Origin: Pseudomonas baltica
GTDB taxonomy: Bacteria; Pseudomonadota; Gammaproteobacteria; Pseudomonadales; Pseudomonadaceae
Direction of reading: 5' to 3'
Length of the DNA stretch: 64,000 nucleotides
Assembly (NCBI RefSeq): GCF_031880315.1
Contig: NZ_CP134771.1
Coordinates: forward strand, 2,232,001 to 2,296,000
Of this stretch, positions 38,913 to 49,376 are shown in pieces. The notes under the pieces are model-generated. The model was not told the origin of the DNA and did not search any database. It worked only from the letters and a program-made list of their open reading frames with translations. Position 1 is the first letter of the stretch. The number at the start of each line of letters is the position of its first letter. A program made the position numbers and the translations under genes.

Positions 38913-39100
38913 TCAAGGTCGCTGATCATGACGAGAAGCCGGCAATTGTCCTACTTCACCCGGCAGAGAACAACTCCCGCTCTCTATTGTCCCTATAGAG
39001 AGGTGCATATCCATGCACCGGATGAGCCATGACTTATGGGTTTGCCCTGTGGCTTGTGTCATGATGCCCCAACCGTAGGTAAGTCGCTCAAATCTCCTAT

Positions 39101-40834
39101 ATGAATAGATCTCCCGCTCTGCTCTTCGCTTTTGTCCTGCTCGCTGGCTGCCAGACCTGGTCTGCGAAGCAACAGCAAACGGCACCCGCCGCTCAGGACA
39201 CGCCACCCGCGCCAGCCCCGAAGGCTGCCCCGCAGGTCTATTCATCGTTGAGCGAGGACACTGTCTACAGCCTGCTGACGGCTGAACTCGCGGGCCAGCG
39301 CAATCGTTTCGACATTGCCCTGGACAACTACGCCGTGCAGGCCGTGAAGACCCAGGATCCGGGCGTGGCCGAACGCGCCTTTCGCATCGCCGAGTACCTG
39401 GGCGCTGACCAGGTCGCGCTGCAGACCTCGCTGATCTGGGCGAAAAACGACCCCACCAACCTCGATGCGCAACGGGCGGCGGCCATCCAATTGGCCCGCG
39501 GCGGGCGCTACGACGAATCCATGGTCTACATGGAGAAGGTCCTGCAGGGCCAGGGTGACACGCATTTCGACTTCCTCGCGCTGTCGGCGGCCGACACCGA
39601 CCAGAATACCCGCGACGGCTTGCTGAAAAGCTTCGAGCGATTGCTGGTCAAGTACCCAAAAAACAGCCAGCTGATTTTCGGCAAGGCCCTGCTCATGCAG
39701 CAGGACGGCGACGCCAAGGGCGCCCTGACGCTGCTGGAAAACAACCCGCCGCAACCGGGGGAAGTCGCACCGATCCTGCTGCGCGCGCGCCTGTTGCAAG
39801 TGCTCGATCGCGGCGACGAAGCAGTGCCCGTGCTCGAAAAGGCCATCAAGCAGAACCCCGACGACAAACGCCTGCGCCTCAGCTATGCGCGCACGCTGGT
39901 CGAGCAGAACCGCCTCGCCGATGCCAAGGTGCAGTTCGCCGAACTGGTCAAGCAATACCCGGACGACGACGAGCTGCGTTATTCGTTGGCGCTGGTGTGC
40001 CTCGAGGGCAAGGCCTGGGACGAAGCCGCCGGCTTGTTGCAGGAACTGATCGAGCACGGTAGCCACGTCGACTCCGCGCACCTGAACATGGGCCGTATCG
40101 CTGAGGAGCGCAACGACGTGGACGGCGCCCTGACCCAGTACTCGCTGGTGACTCCGGGCAACGACTATCTGCCGGCGCAATTGCGCATGGCCGATATCCT
40201 CGTCGCCAACGGTCGCGCCGCCGAAGCTTCCAAACGCTTGGCCACCGAGCGCACCGCCGAACCTGACTACGCCGTGCAGCTGTACCTGATCGAGGCCGAG
40301 GCCCTGACCAACAGCGACAAGAACGACCAGGCCTGGCAAGTGTTGCAAAAGGGCCTCAAGGCGTATCCCGACGACGCCAACCTGCTGTATACCCGCGCCA
40401 TGCTGGCGGAAAAACGCGGCGACCTGGGGCAACTGGAAAAAGACCTGCGCACTATCATTGCCCGCGAACCGGACAACGCCATGGCCCTCAATGCACTGGG
40501 CTACACGCTGTCCGATCGTACTACCCGCTATGCGGAGGCCAAGGCGCTGATCGAAAAAGCCCATCAAATCAACCCGGACGACCCCGCCGTGCTCGACAGC
40601 CTGGGCTGGGTCAACTATCGCCTGGGCAACCTGCCCGAGGCCGAGCGCCTGTTGCGCCAAGCGTTTGCGGCGTTTCCAGATCACGAAGTGGCCGCTCACC
40701 TTGGCGAGGTCCTGTGGGCCGCCGGCAAGCAACGCGAAGCCCGTCAGGTCTGGATCAAAGCGCTCAACGACCAGCCCGACAGCCCTATTCTGCGCGCCAC
40801 CGTGCTGCGCCTGACCGGATCCGAGACCCTTTAA
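39101..40834 (+). CDS. TPR-repeat outer-membrane lipoprotein
   Basis: 577-residue lipoprotein with N-terminus [20 protein letters not shown]; Cys17 is the lipidation site. After a Pro/Ala-rich linker, many tetratricopeptide repeats fill the rest. Examples are [20 protein letters not shown] and [20 protein letters not shown] near the C-terminus. It is a scaffold for protein contacts in the periplasm, of unknown partner. It is 4 bp before lolB, another lipoprotein-system gene, in the Pseudomonas gene order TPR-lolB-ispE. Confidence 0.88.
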   Translation: MNRSPALLFAFVLLAGCQTWSAKQQQTAPAAQDTPPAPAPKAAPQVYSSLSEDTVYSLLTAELAGQRNRFDIALDNYAVQAVKTQDPGVAERAFRIAEYLGADQVALQTSLIWAKNDPTNLDAQRAAAIQLARGGRYDESMVYMEKVLQGQGDTHFDFLALSAADTDQNTRDGLLKSFERLLVKYPKNSQLIFGKALLMQQDGDAKGALTLLENNPPQPGEVAPILLRARLLQVLDRGDEAVPVLEKAIKQNPDDKRLRLSYARTLVEQNRLADAKVQFAELVKQYPDDDELRYSLALVCLEGKAWDEAAGLLQELIEHGSHVDSAHLNMGRIAEERNDVDGALTQYSLVTPGNDYLPAQLRMADILVANGRAAEASKRLATERTAEPDYAVQLYLIEAEALTNSDKNDQAWQVLQKGLKAYPDDANLLYTRAMLAEKRGDLGQLEKDLRTIIAREPDNAMALNALGYTLSDRTTRYAEAKALIEKAHQINPDDPAVLDSLGWVNYRLGNLPEAERLLRQAFAAFPDHEVAAHLGEVLWAAGKQREARQVWIKALNDQPDSPILRATVLRLTGSETL

Positions 40835-40838
40835 TTTT

Positions 40839-41459
40839 ATGTTTTTGCGCCACTGCAGCACCTTTATCCTGATTGCCCTGCTCGCAGGCTGCTCCTCATT
40901 CGGTTCGCGCGAAGCCCTGCAAGGCCAGGGGACTCCTCAGCAATGGAGCCAGCACAAAGCCCAGCTCAGCCAGATCGACGGCTGGCAGATCAACGGCAAG
41001 GTCGGTATCCGCGCGCCGAAGGATTCCGGGAGCGGCACCTTGTTCTGGCTGCAGCGCCAGGACTACTACGACATTCGCCTGTCCGGCCCGCTGGGCCGCG
41101 GCGCGGCCCGGCTGACCGGGCGCCCGGGCAGCAACGTCGTGCTGGAAGTCGCCAATCAGGGCCACTTCGAAGCACCGACGCCTGAGGCTTTGCTGGAAGA
41201 ACAGCTGGGCTGGAAACTACCGGTGTCGCATCTGGTGTGGTGGGTCCGCGGCCTGCCCGCGCCGGACAGCAAAAGCACGCTCAATGTCGACAACATGGGC
41301 CGCCTGGCGAGCCTGCAGCAGGACGGCTGGAGCCTGGAATACCTGAGCTATACCGAGCAGAACGGCTACTCGCTGCCCGAGCGCATCAAGCTGCATGGCC
41401 AGGATCTCGACGTCACCCTGGTGATCAAGGACTGGCAACCTCGCCAGCTGGGGCACTGA
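40839..41459 (+). CDS. lolB: Outer-membrane lipoprotein receptor LolB
   Basis: 206-residue lipoprotein that accepts lipoproteins from LolA and inserts them in the outer membrane. Signal [18 protein letters not shown] with anchor Cys18. The mature chain shows [20 protein letters not shown] and [20 protein letters not shown], the LolB beta core. It is 4 bp after the TPR gene and 3 bp before ispE, hence one operon. Confidence 0.94.
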   Translation: MFLRHCSTFILIALLAGCSSFGSREALQGQGTPQQWSQHKAQLSQIDGWQINGKVGIRAPKDSGSGTLFWLQRQDYYDIRLSGPLGRGAARLTGRPGSNVVLEVANQGHFEAPTPEALLEEQLGWKLPVSHLVWWVRGLPAPDSKSTLNVDNMGRLASLQQDGWSLEYLSYTEQNGYSLPERIKLHGQDLDVTLVIKDWQPRQLGH

Positions 41460-41462
41460 TCG

Positions 41463-42314
41463 ATGACACAAGTACGCCTGACCCTCCCCGCCCCGGCCAA
41501 GCTCAACCTGATGCTGCACATCCTCGGTCGCCGCGCTGACGGTTACCACGAACTGCAGACGCTGTTTCAGTTTCTCGACTACGGCGACGAACTCGACTTT
41601 GCCGTTCGTGACGATGGCGTCATCCAGTTGCACAGCGATCTGCACGATGTTCCCCACGACAGCAACCTGATCGTCAAGGCCGCACGCCAACTGCAGGCCA
41701 TGACTGGCAGCTCATTGGGCGCCGACATCTGGCTGCGCAAAGTGCTGCCCATGGGCGGCGGTATCGGCGGCGGCAGTTCCGATGCCGCGACTACCTTGCT
41801 GGCCCTCAACCACCTGTGGCAACTGGGCTGCAGCGAAGATCAGCTGGCCGCGCTGGGGCTCAAGCTCGGCGCCGACGTGCCGGTTTTCGTTCGTGGCCAC
41901 GCCGCTTTCGCTGAAGGCGTCGGCGAGATCCTGACCCGCGTGGAACCACCGGAACCTTGGTATCTGGTGCTCGTTCCGCAAGTATCTGTAAGTACAGCAG
42001 AAATTTTTACCGATCCACTGTTGACACGTGACTCCGCGCCCATTAAAGTGCGCCCCGTTCTCGAGGGAAACAGTCGAAATGACTGTCAACCAGTGGTTGA
42101 GCGTCGTTACATAGAGGTTCGTAACGCTTTGAATCTGCTTGGCAAATTCACTGAAGCAAAGCTCACAGGAACTGGAAGTTGTGTGTTTGGGGCCTTCCCA
42201 AACAAAGCGGAAGCTGATAGAGTTTCGCACCTTCTTGCAGAGTCCCTTCCAGGGTTCGTAGCAAAGGGAAGCAACATTTCGATGTTGCATCGCAAGCTGC
42301 AAAGTCTGTTCTAA
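41463..42314 (+). CDS. ispE: 4-diphosphocytidyl-2-C-methyl-D-erythritol kinase
   Basis: 283-residue GHMP kinase of the MEP isoprenoid pathway. The N-terminal [20 protein letters not shown] carries the catalytic region, the ATP loop is [17 protein letters not shown] (about 96-112), and [12 protein letters not shown] is the third motif. The protein is full length and ordinary. However, from about 41985 to the stop the DNA switches to AT-rich, non-preferred codons (for example gtaagtacagcagaa, agagtttcgcacctt) unlike the first two thirds. tRNA-Gln follows 36 bp later. Confidence 0.95.
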   Translation: MTQVRLTLPAPAKLNLMLHILGRRADGYHELQTLFQFLDYGDELDFAVRDDGVIQLHSDLHDVPHDSNLIVKAARQLQAMTGSSLGADIWLRKVLPMGGGIGGGSSDAATTLLALNHLWQLGCSEDQLAALGLKLGADVPVFVRGHAAFAEGVGEILTRVEPPEPWYLVLVPQVSVSTAEIFTDPLLTRDSAPIKVRPVLEGNSRNDCQPVVERRYIEVRNALNLLGKFTEAKLTGTGSCVFGAFPNKAEADRVSHLLAESLPGFVAKGSNISMLHRKLQSLF

Positions 42315-42350
42315 GAACCGGGTGCTCGGCACTCGAATTGATTCAGCTAC

Positions 42351-42425
42351 AGGGGCGTCGCCAAGCGGTAAGGCAGCAGGTTTTGATCCTGCCATGCGTT
42401 GGTTCGAATCCAGCCGCCCCTGCCA
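42351..42425 (+). tRNA. tRNA-Gln (anticodon TTG)
   Basis: 75-nt cloverleaf including CCA. Acceptor stem AGGGGCG / CGCCCCT, anticodon stem-loop GCAGG-TTTTGAT-CCTGC with anticodon TTG, and T-arm GGTTCGAATCC. It lies between ispE and prs. The encoded CCA ends at 42425. Confidence 0.95.
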
Positions 42426-42472
42426 TATTCCTATACTCATCCAGGTATACCCTCAGCCGGCAGGTACTGCGC

Positions 42473-43414
42473 GTGTCCAAGATGATGGTCTTTACGGGGA
42501 ACGCTAACCCCGATCTGGCTCGGCGTGTCGTACGTCAGCTGCATATCCCTCTCGGTGACGTCTCTGTCGGAAAATTCTCCGACGGTGAAATCAGTACCGA
42601 GATCAATGAAAACGTCCGCGGTAAAGACGTCTTCATTATTCAGCCGACTTGCGCGCCAACCAACGATAACCTGATGGAACTGGTAGTGATGGCTGACGCC
42701 TTCCGCCGCTCCTCGGCTTCCCGAATCACCGCTGTTATCCCGTACTTCGGTTACGCTCGTCAGGATCGCCGTCCGCGCTCTGCCCGTGTGGCAATAAGCG
42801 CCAAGGTCGTCGCCGACATGCTGACTGTGGTGGGTATCGATCGTGTTCTCACGGTCGATCTGCATGCGGATCAGATCCAGGGCTTCTTCGATATTCCTGT
42901 CGATAACATCTACGGCTCGCCCGTACTGGTCGACGACATCGAAGATCAACGCTTCGAAAACCTGATGATCGTATCCCCTGATATTGGCGGCGTCGTGCGT
43001 GCACGTGCCGTGGCCAAGTCGCTGGGCGTCGATCTCGGGATCATCGACAAGCGCCGTGAAAAAGCCAATCACTCCGAAGTGATGCATATCATCGGCGACG
43101 TCGAAGGGCGTACCTGTATTCTGGTCGACGACATGGTCGATACCGCAGGCACCCTGTGCCACGCGGCCAAGGCCCTGAAAGAGCATGGCGCAGCCAAGGT
43201 GTTCGCCTATTGCACCCACCCGGTACTGTCGGGTCGGGCAATCGAGAACATCGAGAATTCCGTGCTGGACGAGCTGGTGGTGACCAACACCATCCCGCTG
43301 TCCGCCGCCGCACAAGCCTGTGCCCGTATCCGTCAACTGGATATCGGCCCGGTCGTCGCTGAGGCGGTCCGCCGCATCAGCAATGAAGAATCGATCAGCG
43401 CGATGTTCCGCTGA
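42473..43414 (+). CDS. prs: Ribose-phosphate pyrophosphokinase (PRPP synthetase)
   Basis: 313-residue enzyme making PRPP from ribose 5-phosphate and ATP, feeding purine, pyrimidine, His and Trp synthesis. I use the GTG start at 42473 giving (M)[20 protein letters not shown], the usual Pseudomonas start and length. The PRPP signature is [18 protein letters not shown], and the ATP-site loop is [16 protein letters not shown]. It is followed by an intrinsic terminator. Confidence 0.97.
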   Translation: MSKMMVFTGNANPDLARRVVRQLHIPLGDVSVGKFSDGEISTEINENVRGKDVFIIQPTCAPTNDNLMELVVMADAFRRSSASRITAVIPYFGYARQDRRPRSARVAISAKVVADMLTVVGIDRVLTVDLHADQIQGFFDIPVDNIYGSPVLVDDIEDQRFENLMIVSPDIGGVVRARAVAKSLGVDLGIIDKRREKANHSEVMHIIGDVEGRTCILVDDMVDTAGTLCHAAKALKEHGAAKVFAYCTHPVLSGRAIENIENSVLDELVVTNTIPLSAAAQACARIRQLDIGPVVAEAVRRISNEESISAMFR

Positions 43415-43451
43415 GGGCCCTGCCCTCCTCTACATCGAGCTGACGTAAAGC

Positions 43452-43490
43452 GCCCCGCCCAGACGAATCCCGTCCGGGCGGGGCTTTTTT
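43452..43490 (+). terminator. Intrinsic terminator after prs
   Basis: GCCCCGCCC and GGGCGGGGC form a strong stem followed by TTTTTT at 43485-43490. It lies 38 bp after the prs stop and before rplY. Confidence 0.92.
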
Positions 43491-43553
43491 GCCCATATCG
43501 CCTTTAGCGCCGGTCGCAAGCGCAGGGCGAATGTGGTTATTTTGGAGATTCAC

Positions 43554-44159
43554 ATGAACGATTTTACCCTGAATGCAGAAGCGCGTTCCGACCTGGGGAA
43601 AGGTGCGAGCCGCCGCCTGCGTCGCCTCGCCGCCCTGGTTCCAGCAGTGGTCTACGGTGGCGACAAAGCCCCTGAGTCCATCAGCATGCTGGCCAAGGAA
43701 GTAACAAAACTGCTCGAAAACGAAGCGGCTTACAGCCACATCATCGAGCTGAACGTTGGTGGCACCAAGCAGAACGTCGTGATCAAGGCGCTGCAACGTC
43801 ACCCAGCCAAAGGCCACGTGCTGCACGCTGACTTCGTCCGCGTCGTTGCCGGCCAGAAGCTGACCGCCATTGTTCCTCTGCACTTCCTGAACCAGGAAGC
43901 AGCAGTCAAGAAAGGCGGCGAGATCTCGCACACCGAGACCGAGCTGGAAGTGACCTGCCTGCCGAAAGATCTGCCTGAGTTCATCGAAGTCGACCTGGCT
44001 GCCGCTGAAATCGGCACCATCGTTCACCTGTCGGACCTCAAAGCGCCTAAAGGTGTCGAGTTCGTTGCACTGGCACACGGCAAGGACCTGGCTGTTGCCA
44101 ACGTCCACGCCCCACGCATCGTTGCTGAAGACGAAGCTGAAGAAGGCGCTGCCGAGTAA
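43554..44159 (+). CDS. rplY: 50S ribosomal protein L25 (long CTC-type)
   Basis: 201-residue two-domain L25 (CTC form). The N-terminal 5S rRNA-binding domain includes [20 protein letters not shown] and [20 protein letters not shown]. The C-terminal domain ends in the acidic tail [11 protein letters not shown] start at ATG 43554 after TTTTGGAG, in preference to a longer frame. It heads rplY-pth-ychF. Confidence 0.95.
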   Translation: MNDFTLNAEARSDLGKGASRRLRRLAALVPAVVYGGDKAPESISMLAKEVTKLLENEAAYSHIIELNVGGTKQNVVIKALQRHPAKGHVLHADFVRVVAGQKLTAIVPLHFLNQEAAVKKGGEISHTETELEVTCLPKDLPEFIEVDLAAAEIGTIVHLSDLKAPKGVEFVALAHGKDLAVANVHAPRIVAEDEAEEGAAE

Positions 44160-44319
44160 TTCATTACTCCGCACGTCGGAGTTGGGCCGGTAACATCGCG
44201 AGGAAAATATCCCGCGAACGAACGGACGAAATAACGCGGATTACGTTGTAAAATGCGCCTTTTCGTCCACGTGCGGTTTTCGTGATGTTACTGACCTCTC
44301 CAAAGGAAAAGCCCCTGTC

Positions 44320-44904
44320 GTGACTGCCATACAACTGATCGTTGGCCTGGGTAACCCCGGCCCCGAATACGAACAGACCCGGCATAACGCAGGGGCTTTT
44401 TTCGTTGAGCGCATCGCCCAGAAGTACAACGTACAGCTGGTGCCCGATCGCAAGTATTTCGGCCTGACGGCGCGTTTCAGCCATCAGGGCCAAGACGTTC
44501 GTCTGCTTGTCCCGACCACTTACATGAATCGCAGCGGCCAGGCCGTAGCAGCATTGGCGGGTTTCTTCAGGATCCCTCCCGAGGCGATCCTGGTGGCGCA
44601 CGACGAACTCGACCTGCCTCCCGGCGTCGCCAAGCTCAAGGTGGGCGGCGGCCATGGCGGTCATAACGGTCTGCGCGACATCATCGCGCAGCTCGGCAAC
44701 AACAACGGTTTTCATCGTCTGCGGCTTGGCATCGGCCACCCGGGCGTTGCCAGTCAGGTGTCCAATTTCGTGCTGGGCCGCGCACCGCGCGCCGAGCAGG
44801 AGCTGCTGGACACCAGTATCGATTTTGCCCTCGGCGTGCTGCCGGACATCTTCGCCGGCGAGTGGAATCGCGCGATGAAAACCCTGCACAGCCAAAAGGC
44901 CTGA
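44320..44904 (+). CDS. pth: Peptidyl-tRNA hydrolase
   Basis: 194-residue enzyme recycling peptidyl-tRNAs dropped by ribosomes. The GTG start at 44320 is preceded by AAAGGAAAAG. Signature [20 protein letters not shown] (6-25) carries the catalytic His at about 23. [13 protein letters not shown] is the second motif, and [20 protein letters not shown] contains the catalytic Asp. It lies between rplY and ychF, the standard order. Confidence 0.97.
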   Translation: MTAIQLIVGLGNPGPEYEQTRHNAGAFFVERIAQKYNVQLVPDRKYFGLTARFSHQGQDVRLLVPTTYMNRSGQAVAALAGFFRIPPEAILVAHDELDLPPGVAKLKVGGGHGGHNGLRDIIAQLGNNNGFHRLRLGIGHPGVASQVSNFVLGRAPRAEQELLDTSIDFALGVLPDIFAGEWNRAMKTLHSQKA

Positions 44905-44925
44905 CTCTTCGAAGAGGGAAGCACC

Positions 44926-46026
44926 ATGGGATTCAACTGCGGCATCGTCGGCCTGCCCAACGTCGGCAAATCCACTCTGTTCAACGCCTTGACCAAATCC
45001 GGTATCGCGGCAGAGAACTTCCCCTTCTGCACCATCGAGCCGAACAGCGGCATCGTGCCGATGCCTGATCCGCGCCTGGAGGCCCTGGCCGCCATCGTCA
45101 AGCCCAAGCGCATCCTGCCGACCACCATGGAGTTCGTCGATATCGCCGGCCTCGTGGCAGGTGCCTCCAAGGGTGAAGGCCTGGGCAACAAGTTCCTCGC
45201 CAACATCCGCGAGACCGACGCCATCGCCCACGTGGTGCGCTGCTTCGAGGACGACAACGTGATCCACGTGTCCAACAGCGTCGACCCCAAGCGCGACATC
45301 GAGATCATCGACCTCGAGCTGATCTTCGCCGACCTCGACAGCTGCGAGAAGCAACTGCAGAAGGTCGCCCGCAACGCCAAGGGTGGCGACAAGGATGCCG
45401 TCCAGCAGAAAGGCCTGCTTGAGCAACTGATCGCGCACTTCACTGAAGGCAAGCCTGCGCGCAGCCTGATGAAGAAGATGAGCACCGACGAAAAAGCGGT
45501 AATCCGCGGCTTCCACCTGCTGACCACCAAGCCGGTGATGTACATCGCCAACGTCGCTGAAGACGGCTTCGAGAACAACCCGCTGCTTGACGTGGTTCGC
45601 GCCATCGCCGAAGAAGAAGGCGCGATCGTGGTGCCGGTCTGTAACAAGATCGAAGCCGAAATCGCCGAACTCGATGACGGCGAAGAAAAGGACATGTTTC
45701 TCGAGGCCCTGGGTCTGGAAGAGCCTGGCCTGAACCGCGTAATTCGCGCGGGTTACGAGCTGCTGAACCTGCAGACCTACTTCACTGCCGGCGTCGAAGA
45801 AGTCCGCGCCTGGACCGTGAAGATCGGCGCCACGGCCCCTCAAGGCGCTGGCGTGATCCACACCGACTTCGAGAAAGGTTTTATCCGCGCTGAAGTGATC
45901 GCCTATAACGATTTCATTCAGTACAAGGGTGAAGCAGGTACCAAGGAAGCGGGCAAGTGGCGCCTGGAAGGCAAGGAATATGTCATCAAGGATGGTGATG
46001 TGATGCACTTCCGTTTTAACGTCTGA
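44926..46026 (+). CDS. ychF: Redox-regulated GTPase/ATPase YchF (OLA1 family)
   Basis: 366-residue Obg-like P-loop protein. P-loop [14 protein letters not shown] (8-21). [20 protein letters not shown] is switch II, and the specificity loop is CNKIEAE in place of the classic NKxD, a family trait linked to ATP preference. The C-terminal TGS domain runs from about 280. Stop at 46026; two hairpins follow. The island begins right after it. Confidence 0.96.
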   Translation: MGFNCGIVGLPNVGKSTLFNALTKSGIAAENFPFCTIEPNSGIVPMPDPRLEALAAIVKPKRILPTTMEFVDIAGLVAGASKGEGLGNKFLANIRETDAIAHVVRCFEDDNVIHVSNSVDPKRDIEIIDLELIFADLDSCEKQLQKVARNAKGGDKDAVQQKGLLEQLIAHFTEGKPARSLMKKMSTDEKAVIRGFHLLTTKPVMYIANVAEDGFENNPLLDVVRAIAEEEGAIVVPVCNKIEAEIAELDDGEEKDMFLEALGLEEPGLNRVIRAGYELLNLQTYFTAGVEEVRAWTVKIGATAPQGAGVIHTDFEKGFIRAEVIAYNDFIQYKGEAGTKEAGKWRLEGKEYVIKDGDVMHFRFNV

Positions 46027-46037
46027 TCGGAATATTA

Positions 46038-46071
46038 AGTTTCACGGTGTTTTTTGAAACACCGTGAAACT
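46038..46071. terminator. Hairpin after ychF
   Basis: AGTTTCACGGTGTTT and AAACACCGTGAAACT form a perfect 15-bp stem with a 4-base loop, 12 bp after the ychF stop. It has no T run, but is symmetric. Confidence 0.75.
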
Positions 46072-46087
46072 GACCAAAACCCATTAA

Positions 46088-46110
46088 AACCGCGCCTTTG
46101 CGCGGTTTTT
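46088..46110 (+). terminator. Second hairpin with T run after ychF
   Basis: AACCGCG-CCTTTG-CGCGGTTTTT: a 7-bp stem, loop, then a T5 run. A classic intrinsic terminator, and the last core-like signal before the integrase gene. Confidence 0.85.
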
Positions 46111-46238
46111 CTGTTTCAGAAAGTCGCATCTTGTTTCTGCCGCTTTCATCCAAGAGGTGAGTAGGTTTTTGAGTACGCGAATTTGCTAAGCGCTGGAGTG
46201 GTGAGTACAGTGGGTTTACAGCACACGGAGACTTGAGA

Positions 46239-47408
46239 TTGCTAACCGATGCCCACTGCCGCAGCGCCAAGCCGAAGGAAAAGCTATATCGGCTCAATGA
46301 CCAACGTGGTCTGTACTTGGAGGTCAAACCTACAGGCGTGAAAGCATGGCGGTATCGCTTCGCGCTGAATGGCAAGTCCAGCATGATCGGACTCGGCGAA
46401 TACCCGGCCGTGAAACTGTCAGAAGCACGAGAACGAAGCGAAGCGGCACGTAAGCTGGTCAAGGAGGGCGTGAATCCAGCCCAGCAAAGGCAGCTAGACC
46501 GGGTTAGGCAAGCAAACGAGGCGACCAATACATTTGATGTCATAGCCAAAGAGTGGTTACAGACCAAAGACTGGGAAGACATCACCAAAAATCGACGCCT
46601 CGATATGTTGGAGCGAGTGGTGTTTCCCAACATAGGAAAACTTCCTGTCCGCGAGGTTACCTCAGCTCAGATACTCAGCATCCTCCAGTCCACATTCAAG
46701 CGCGGCGCTCCGAGCGTAGCAGCAGAGGCTCGTCGCACCATGTCTGCGGTGTTTGAGTATGCCGTCGCCACGCTCCGAGCCGATAGCGATCCAGTCTGGC
46801 CAGTTCGTAAAGCACTGCCCACCAACAAAACGCAGCATAAGACTGCCCTAACCACGGATCAGATCGGCAAGCTATTACGTGATTTCGACAACCACCGTTG
46901 CAGCTTCCAGCTCAATTATTGCATCCAGCTGATGTGGTGGACGCTAGGCCGACCGAGCGAGGTAGCCGAAGCCGAATGGGAGGAATTTGATCTTGAAGCA
47001 GCGATTTGGCGAATACCTTCGCGGAGAATGAAGGCGCGCAAGGAGCACGTAGTTCCCCTCCCCCGCCAGGCAATCCAGATGCTCAAGGGGCTCCACACCA
47101 TCACTGGCACCCGGCACCATCTATTCCCTGGCCGAGACAACAGACAGGTGCCGATGGCAGTTGCATCGATGCGCCAAGCTTTGAAAGTTATAGGGTGGAG
47201 CGGTAAATACAGCCCCCACGGCACACGGACTACTGGTAGCACTCGATTGAACGAGCTCGGATACCGCCCAGACGCCATCGAAGCTCAGCTTGCTCACGCG
47301 GATCAGAATAACGTCCGTCGAGCCTATAATCATGCGACGTACTTCGACGAGCGCCGCCTGATGATGCAGGATTGGGCAGATCATTTGGATGTCTGGAGGA
47401 AGGGATGA
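46239..47408 (+). CDS. int: P4-type tyrosine recombinase (integrase)
   Basis: 389-residue phage-integrase family protein, the enzyme that would insert and excise the island. I prefer the TTG at 46239, 8 bases after GGAG, giving (M)LTDAHCRSAKPKEKLYRL; a TTG at 46233 is too close to the GGAG. The N-terminal DUF4102 arm-binding domain reads LYRLNDQRGLYLEVKPTG. The catalytic domain has Arg in LGRPSEVAEAEWEEF, HGTR in YSPHGTRTTGSTRLNELG, and the final Tyr in VRRAYNHATYFDERR. Its stop overlaps the next gene (ATGA). Confidence 0.9.
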   Translation: MLTDAHCRSAKPKEKLYRLNDQRGLYLEVKPTGVKAWRYRFALNGKSSMIGLGEYPAVKLSEARERSEAARKLVKEGVNPAQQRQLDRVRQANEATNTFDVIAKEWLQTKDWEDITKNRRLDMLERVVFPNIGKLPVREVTSAQILSILQSTFKRGAPSVAAEARRTMSAVFEYAVATLRADSDPVWPVRKALPTNKTQHKTALTTDQIGKLLRDFDNHRCSFQLNYCIQLMWWTLGRPSEVAEAEWEEFDLEAAIWRIPSRRMKARKEHVVPLPRQAIQMLKGLHTITGTRHHLFPGRDNRQVPMAVASMRQALKVIGWSGKYSPHGTRTTGSTRLNELGYRPDAIEAQLAHADQNNVRRAYNHATYFDERRLMMQDWADHLDVWRKG

Positions 47409-48247
47409 ACCAGTCACGGTACCTACCCAGCGGCTTTGTCAGCAGCCTGAGCGAGCAGGAGACGAAGATGGTTAATACGGCCGCAGACATCGCTTACAAA
47501 CGTCGCTCAGCGGGCCTGCCGTCTATTACCCGAATCTATCCGTTCTGCTTAAAGCTGCTTGAGCTTTCGGACGGCTATATGCGACTGAAAAAAGACCAGG
47601 AGCGGGCGATTGCTTTAGCTCCTCTCCTAAATGAGGTTTCGCGCGCGAGCCTAGACCTTCGGTCCGCCCTCCAAGCAATTGACCAATGTGGTATTGAAGC
47701 GCTGGGGGACGCTTTAGATAGGCGGAATCTCGATGGGGGAGACACTACACAACGGGATATCCGGCTGCCCTCGTCAGACTCTACGCTTGTGTCATGGCTT
47801 CAAACGAAGGGACTGGAAGATCTGCAAAAGGCTGCAGCCGGTATGACGGCCCCACGAGGCCGTGGCCGCCAACTCCAAGCACAAGAGCAATGGGCATCAC
47901 TAGAGTTCGTTCGCCTATGTCACTCCCACGGGTGGACCAATGTAAAGGTCGCTAACGGTGGATCAGAGAGCAAAATGGCCCCACGTCCAGAACCGTCGGA
48001 TGCCGTGATCTGCTTAGCGGCGGTTTTTGAAGTGGCGGGAATCTCATCTATACGCTCGCTTACCCTAGCGAATACTGCTCTTCGATCGTTACGTAAGGGG
48101 ATGGAGCGTGTCGTGCTGCACACGTACGGAACGGAGCCTGACGCATATGAAGAGCATGAGCATTATGATATTTCACTTAAAGCTAGCGTGAGTGAATCAC
48201 TAAAGCTGCTTTCGGCACTACCCAACTTCATACCAAAAGACCATTGA
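47405..48247 (+). CDS. Unknown protein coupled to the integrase
   Basis: 280-residue soluble protein starting MNQSRYLPSGFVSSLSEQE at 47405, its ATG overlapping the integrase TGA. Mostly helical. No recognised motif or signal peptide; the C-terminal half contains APRGRGRQLQAQEQWASLEF and a Ser-rich end. Because it is coupled to the integrase it may assist recombination or control of the element, but this is inference. Confidence 0.7.
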   Translation: MNQSRYLPSGFVSSLSEQETKMVNTAADIAYKRRSAGLPSITRIYPFCLKLLELSDGYMRLKKDQERAIALAPLLNEVSRASLDLRSALQAIDQCGIEALGDALDRRNLDGGDTTQRDIRLPSSDSTLVSWLQTKGLEDLQKAAAGMTAPRGRGRQLQAQEQWASLEFVRLCHSHGWTNVKVANGGSESKMAPRPEPSDAVICLAAVFEVAGISSIRSLTLANTALRSLRKGMERVVLHTYGTEPDAYEEHEHYDISLKASVSESLKLLSALPNFIPKDH

Positions 48248-48499
48248 ATCAAGGCGCTCGTTTGCGTTCGGATTGACCTATCGTTTGCATAGGATTTGAT
48301 CAGAAAGCCAGATGGCTTTGACAGGCAGGAGTGGATCCAGCTGCAGGTCAGCACCGGCAGAAATCGGCCAGAATTAGCCCTTCGATGATTAAGGAACTCT
48401 GGACACCGTAGAGTTATTCAGCTATCTGATGTAAATGTTCTGAGGTGATGACTGGGCGACAAGGCTGATCATGGATGACATTGGTACCGTTCGCCAGCC

Positions 48500-49177
48500 A
48501 TGCACCAAATTAAGGCGGTGCTAATAGTGAAAGAAATCCTTGGCAGGCTATATTTGTGGCAAATAGCTCTCAATAGAATCGTCGATCTTCTGGCACTTAG
48601 GCAGCGCGTGGATCGCTTCTGCAACACTGGACGACCGATGCACATAACCGAGTTATATGATGATGAGCGCAGGAGATTGAAAACTGGCCTACGACTTGAT
48701 GGGGAGGCATTAAATGGTTTTGAAGAGAAACATGGCACCTTATTCCCTGACATTCATGATATACAGCTTATTAACGAGCTAATAACCGAAGAAATAATCA
48801 TTAAACTATGCACTATTTTTAACGACGGTTACGGGAAAGCAGGAGTTATTGCCGCCAATAAGAGGCTATTTTGGGAGCCGACTCTCGATGAGATAATTTC
48901 ACAGGCATTTTCCGGTGACGTTAGAGAAAAGTTCAATAAATTTATAGAAGATGCCAAAGCATACCGAAACAAGCAAGGCGCTCACTTTGACCAAGAAAGC
49001 TTTGTGATGACGCATGGAAATAAGAAACCCAATGAAGACGGGGTTATTTATAGCGTGGGGTGGACCAACGCCTTGTTGACGTTTGACTGGAGCTTTGTAA
49101 GCGACACAATTCCAATTTTTAATAGATCCTTAAATAACCACATTAAAAGCGTTCAAAAGGAAGCTGGCATAATTTAG
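48500..49177 (+). CDS. HEPN-like protein (candidate RNase or defence protein)
   Basis: 225-residue AT-rich gene; the start is uncertain (ATG 48500 used, ATG 48647 with MHITELYDDERRRLKTGLR is an alternative and neither has a good binding site). The body is helical, and late in the chain reads AKAYRNKQGAHF, an R-x5-H element (RNKQGAH) of HEPN nucleases such as AbiU2-like proteins. It sits alone between the integrase pair and the HNH gene, in a position typical of island defence cargo. No other domain recognised. HEPN assignment is from the motif alone. Confidence 0.5.
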   Translation: MHQIKAVLIVKEILGRLYLWQIALNRIVDLLALRQRVDRFCNTGRPMHITELYDDERRRLKTGLRLDGEALNGFEEKHGTLFPDIHDIQLINELITEEIIIKLCTIFNDGYGKAGVIAANKRLFWEPTLDEIISQAFSGDVREKFNKFIEDAKAYRNKQGAHFDQESFVMTHGNKKPNEDGVIYSVGWTNALLTFDWSFVSDTIPIFNRSLNNHIKSVQKEAGII

Positions 49178-49376
49178 GGGATGGCTTGGAAACATACAAC
49201 TAGTTAAAATCGTTCACTTCGCTCACAGGAAGGAGCTAAGCCCGTCCCTTAAATCTCTTGCCTGTCCTGAACGGCAGCGCGGCAGAGAGCGAACGGCCGT
49301 ATTGAGGGAAATGCTCTGTGTATATCAGCGTCAGGATTTGCGCTGATCTCTAAAATATGTCTTTTTTAAAAAACAT

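Noticed and set aside
39242..40861. 539-codon frame antisense to the TPR lipoprotein gene
   Set aside because: Shadow frame of a GC-rich repeat protein.
44164..46008. 614-codon minus-strand frame opposite pth and ychF
   Set aside because: Runs through two well-defined housekeeping genes; no family features.
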